A DNA stretch of 35,068 bases. Origin: Sporolactobacillus nakayamae. GTDB lineage: Bacteria > Bacillota > Bacilli > Bacillales > Sporolactobacillaceae. Of this stretch, positions 32,766 to 35,068 are shown piece after piece. The position numbers were made by a program, and so were the translations under genes. The stretch spans positions 1-35,068 of the forward strand of contig NZ_FOOY01000019.1 of NCBI RefSeq assembly GCF_900113325.1. Direction: 5' to 3'. Below the pieces are notes generated by a model that worked only from the letters and a program-made list of their open reading frames with translations, did no database searches and was not told the origin of the DNA. Each line of letters opens with the position of its first letter. The first letter of the stretch is position 1.

Positions 32766-33938
32766 ATGTCAACCAGCAAACCAATAAATGCGGCACTTGA
32801 TGTCAAGCATCTTGATGAAATTATCAATAGCATGATTGATAATGTGAGCGACAGCAAATCTCAAATTTTCGAGATAGGCGAGGAATCACGTAAAGAGCAT
32901 GACGCGCTGGTTAAAGAACTCCAACTTGTTAGGCAAGAATTGAAAGGTATTATTGATCGAAGCGACACACTCGAAATCGAAGCGAGAAAGTCGAGAGGCC
33001 ATTTGGCTGAGATCAGTAGAGCTTTTAATCAGTACGGGGAAGAGGATATCCGTCACGCCTACGAAACAGCGAATTCGATTCAAAACGATCTATCTATTGT
33101 TCGCGAAATGGAACGACAGATGAAGAAGAGGCGGAATGAGCTCGAACGCAGACTGGTTCAATTAGAGGCAACCATCCAAAAAGCGGAAACCTTGGTTGGA
33201 CAAGTTACCGTTGTCCTGAATTACTTAACGAGTGATCTGAAGCAAGTGGGCGAAGTCATCGAAAATGCGAGGGAGCAGCGCGCTTTTGGTCTCAAAGTTA
33301 TTGAGGCGGTTGAAGAAGAGCGAAAGAGGCTGTCGCGTGAGATTCATGATGGTCCTGCCCAAACCCTTGCACAGGTGCTGCTCGGTCTTGACGTAGTGGA
33401 ACGCGTCGGTCAAAAAGAGGGAATGGAAGCCTCGCACGCAGAGCTGCAAAAATACAGAGTAATGGTACAAGGCGCTTTAGCTGAGGTTCGCAGGATTATC
33501 TATGATCTGCGCCCAATGAGTCTTGATGATTTAGGCCTTGTTCCAACACTCCAGAAATATCTTCATCGCGTGAATGGAGAATATCCTCACATGCGTATTG
33601 AATTCAGCAGCATTGGCAAAGAGAAAAGGTTGCAATCAAAAATTGAAGCCGCTTTATTCAGGCTGATTCAGGAGGCGCTGCAGAATGCCTGCATTCACGC
33701 GAAACCCTCGCAGATCAGCATCAGGGTCGAATACAGAGAAAATAAAGTGCTCATCTTGGTTGCAGATGACGGCATTGGCTTCGATCTGTCCGTGAAGAAG
33801 GAAGGAAGTTACGGCCTAATCGGCATGAAGGAACGCGCTGAACTTCTGAATGGAGAACTAATCATCCATTCGGAGCTTGGTCACGGAACTAAGGTGTTGA
33901 TTCACATACCTATTCAGAAGGAAGACGAGCTTGACTAA
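32766..33938 (+). CDS. degS: Sensor histidine kinase DegS
   Basis: This 390-residue cytoplasmic histidine kinase has no membrane segment. The N-terminal half is a long coiled-coil sensor (DegS-type SDSKSQIFEIGEESR; PF05384-like). The HisKA_3 segment EEERKRLSREIHDGPAQT contains the phospho-acceptor H194. The HATPase domain has LIQEALQNACIHA, ADDGIGFD and YGLIGMKER. With DegU it controls exoenzymes, competence and motility in Bacillus. ATG 32766 follows GGAGGG; an upstream in-frame start at 32715 is less likely. Confidence 0.95.
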   Translation: MSTSKPINAALDVKHLDEIINSMIDNVSDSKSQIFEIGEESRKEHDALVKELQLVRQELKGIIDRSDTLEIEARKSRGHLAEISRAFNQYGEEDIRHAYETANSIQNDLSIVREMERQMKKRRNELERRLVQLEATIQKAETLVGQVTVVLNYLTSDLKQVGEVIENAREQRAFGLKVIEAVEEERKRLSREIHDGPAQTLAQVLLGLDVVERVGQKEGMEASHAELQKYRVMVQGALAEVRRIIYDLRPMSLDDLGLVPTLQKYLHRVNGEYPHMRIEFSSIGKEKRLQSKIEAALFRLIQEALQNACIHAKPSQISIRVEYRENKVLILVADDGIGFDLSVKKEGSYGLIGMKERAELLNGELIIHSELGHGTKVLIHIPIQKEDELD

Positions 33939-33946
33939 AGTAAAAA

Positions 33947-34165
33947 ATGATATGGCGAATCCCGCGTCCTATCCTTATTCGACAGAGTAAAAGAGAGGTG
34001 AAAAACTGCTGCGGCATGGGATATACGAATCATGAGCGATGTCTATCGGTGCTTAATCCGGTACTTTATTCGATCTTTGTTTATTGGAATCCTTTTTTGC
34101 CTGGGATTGCGATACCTATAGATTATCGAATCGGTTCGCTTGTCTTGCAGCAGAAATTAACGTGA
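33947..34165 (+). CDS. Uncertain ORF between degS and degU
   Basis: A 72-codon frame starts 9 bases after degS and its TGA overlaps the preferred degU GTG (GTGA at 34162-34165), a layout typical of coupling. It has no clear ribosome binding site at its ATG, and its residues ([12 protein letters not shown]...) match nothing I know. It may be a chance frame in an unusually long degS-degU spacer. A GAGGTGA sequence at about 33991-33997 lies inside it. Confidence 0.25.
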   Translation: MIWRIPRPILIRQSKREVKNCCGMGYTNHERCLSVLNPVLYSIFVYWNPFLPGIAIPIDYRIGSLVLQQKLT

Positions 34166-34866
34166 CAAATGTGAGACCGAAAGTGACAACCATTGCTTTG
34201 ATTGACGATCATCGCCTTTTTCGTGAAGGTGTGAAGAGAATTTTGGATATGGAAACTGATTTTGAAGTTGTCGCGGAAGGAGACGACGGCAGTACCGCAG
34301 AACGATTGATCGAGGAAGCCGATCCTGATGTTGTATTGATGGATATCAATATGCCAAAACTGAATGGTGTTGAGGCGACAAGGCAATTGATTAAAAATCA
34401 TCCGGGTCTTAAGGTCATCATTCTGTCCATTCATGACGACGAGAGTTATGTAACACATGTACTGAAGTCTGGCGCTCTTGGCTATTTATTAAAGGAAATG
34501 GATGCCGATTCAATGATTGATGCTGTCCGTATCGTCGCGCAAGGCGGTGCCTACATCCATCCGAAGGTGACCCATAATTTGGTCAATGAATTCCGCCGCC
34601 TCGCGACTCAAGGCTATTCAACTGAGCCCTCCGGTTTCCGCGATCTTGAATACCGGCCGCCGCTACATATTCTCACGCACCGCGAATGCGAGGTGCTGCA
34701 GCTGATGGCAGACGGTAAGAGCAATCGGGCAATTGGCGAGCATCTCTATATCAGCGAGAAGACAGTTAAGAACCACGTTAGCAACATCTTGCAGAAAATG
34801 AGCGTGGAAGACCGTACGCAGGCCGTTGTTGAGGCGATTAAGAACGGTTGGGTGAAAATTTATTAA
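34162..34866 (+). CDS. degU: Response regulator DegU
   Basis: This NarL-family regulator of about 234 residues has a receiver domain ([11 protein letters not shown], phosphorylation site D61 in [16 protein letters not shown]) and a LuxR-type HTH ([23 protein letters not shown], then [16 protein letters not shown]). It is very close to B. subtilis DegU over its full length. The start is uncertain: GTG 34162 overlaps an upstream stop, GTG 34183 gives an N-terminus closer to the usual length, and neither has a strong RBS. The 220-base gap after degS is longer than in B. subtilis and may hold its own promoter. Confidence 0.95.
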   Translation: MTNVRPKVTTIALIDDHRLFREGVKRILDMETDFEVVAEGDDGSTAERLIEEADPDVVLMDINMPKLNGVEATRQLIKNHPGLKVIILSIHDDESYVTHVLKSGALGYLLKEMDADSMIDAVRIVAQGGAYIHPKVTHNLVNEFRRLATQGYSTEPSGFRDLEYRPPLHILTHRECEVLQLMADGKSNRAIGEHLYISEKTVKNHVSNILQKMSVEDRTQAVVEAIKNGWVKIY

Positions 34867-34881
34867 GAAGTACTAGTGGGC

Positions 34882-34915
34882 CGCATGGTTATCATGCGAC
34901 TCTATTTTTTTTTTT
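34882..34915 (+). terminator. Terminator of degSU
   Basis: CGCATG (34882-34887) and CATGCG (34893-34898), flanked by a C/G pair, form a stem followed within five bases by a run of twelve Ts. Confidence 0.85.
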
Positions 34916-34925
34916 GAGGATCGAA

Positions 34926-35068
34926 AAGTCGAACCGAACGCGACCAAAGTTGAGGAGAAGTCGAACCGAAGACTCAAAGTTGAACCGAACCATCGGAAAG
35001 TCGAACCGAACGCGACCAAAGTCGAACCCAAGAGAGGAGAAGTCGAACCGAAGACTCGAAGTTGAACC
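34926..35068 (+). repeat. Tandem repeat with 21-bp period, truncated by the window edge
   Basis: AAGTCGAACCGAA or a close variant starts at 34926, 34958, 34977, 34998, 35019, 35040 and 35059, and a degenerate unit starts at 34947. Most steps are 19-21 bp. A higher-order unit of about 72 bp is visible: the block from 34926 is repeated from 34998 with a 10-base insertion. It begins ten bases after the degU terminator and continues past the edge. Confidence 0.85.

Noticed and set aside
34926-35068. Possible CRISPR array
   Set aside because: The repeated motif is only about 13 bp with 6-8 bp between copies, and the intervening parts are themselves repeated. CRISPR spacers are unique and longer. 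No cas genes are present.

Overview
The window comes from a low-to-mid GC, endospore-forming, motile Gram-positive bacterium of the Bacillales. Supporting features are AGGAGG-type ribosome binding sites, a YjcZ-type spore peptide with a mother-cell-like promoter, sigma-D-type promoters in front of motility and chemotaxis genes, wall teichoic acid genes, and the degS-degU pair next to yvyE, LytR/TagU and tagO (an order known from Bacillus subtilis). A Sporolactobacillus-like lactic spore former would fit the stand-alone LacD aldolase and the Nramp Mn transporter, but that is inference. No rRNA, tRNA, CRISPR array, transposase or integrase was found.

Region 1 (1-6400) is accessory. It holds an AT-rich primase-helicase with a TOTE-type archaeo-eukaryotic primase domain fused to a superfamily 2 helicase. 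This is followed by a tightly coupled ATPase/Toprim-like pair that looks like a two-gene, OLD-like anti-phage system, and then D-serine dehydratase (dsdA) nine bases further on. A 50-residue minus-strand gene overlaps the dsdA stop codon.

Region 2 (6800-13200) holds a VanZ-like membrane protein, two chemoreceptors (the first behind a sigma-D promoter), an M29 aminopeptidase, a YjcZ peptide and a GNAT acetyltransferase. Region 3 (13250-17400) holds rsgA with an unusually elaborate leader (upstream ORF, long hairpin and intrinsic terminator between promoter and gene), a YkvI-like transporter and MntH. Region 4 (17400-24650) holds lacD with high-expression features, an LCP ligase, an HD-GYP protein with a B12-fold-like C-terminus, a MotA/MotB-type stator pair under sigma-D, and a secreted SGNH hydrolase-like protein.

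Region 5 (24650-32300) holds glycerate kinase, an Xaa-Pro aminopeptidase, divergent tagA and tagO, a decayed chemoreceptor remnant, a second LCP protein and YvyE. Region 6 (32300-35068) holds a possible small ORF, degS and degU, then a 21-bp-period tandem repeat that runs off the window edge.

A ~155 bp structured intergenic repeat occurs at 13295-13451 and 31345-31506, with an extra tail copy at 31291-31344. Common themes are cell envelope (tagA, tagO, two LCP proteins, VanZ-like) and motility/signalling (three receptor genes or remnants, stator, HD-GYP, DegSU). The most notable candidates for new biology are the rsgA leader, the ATPase/Toprim-dsdA cluster beside the primase-helicase, the HD-GYP/B12-like fusion, and the structured repeat family.
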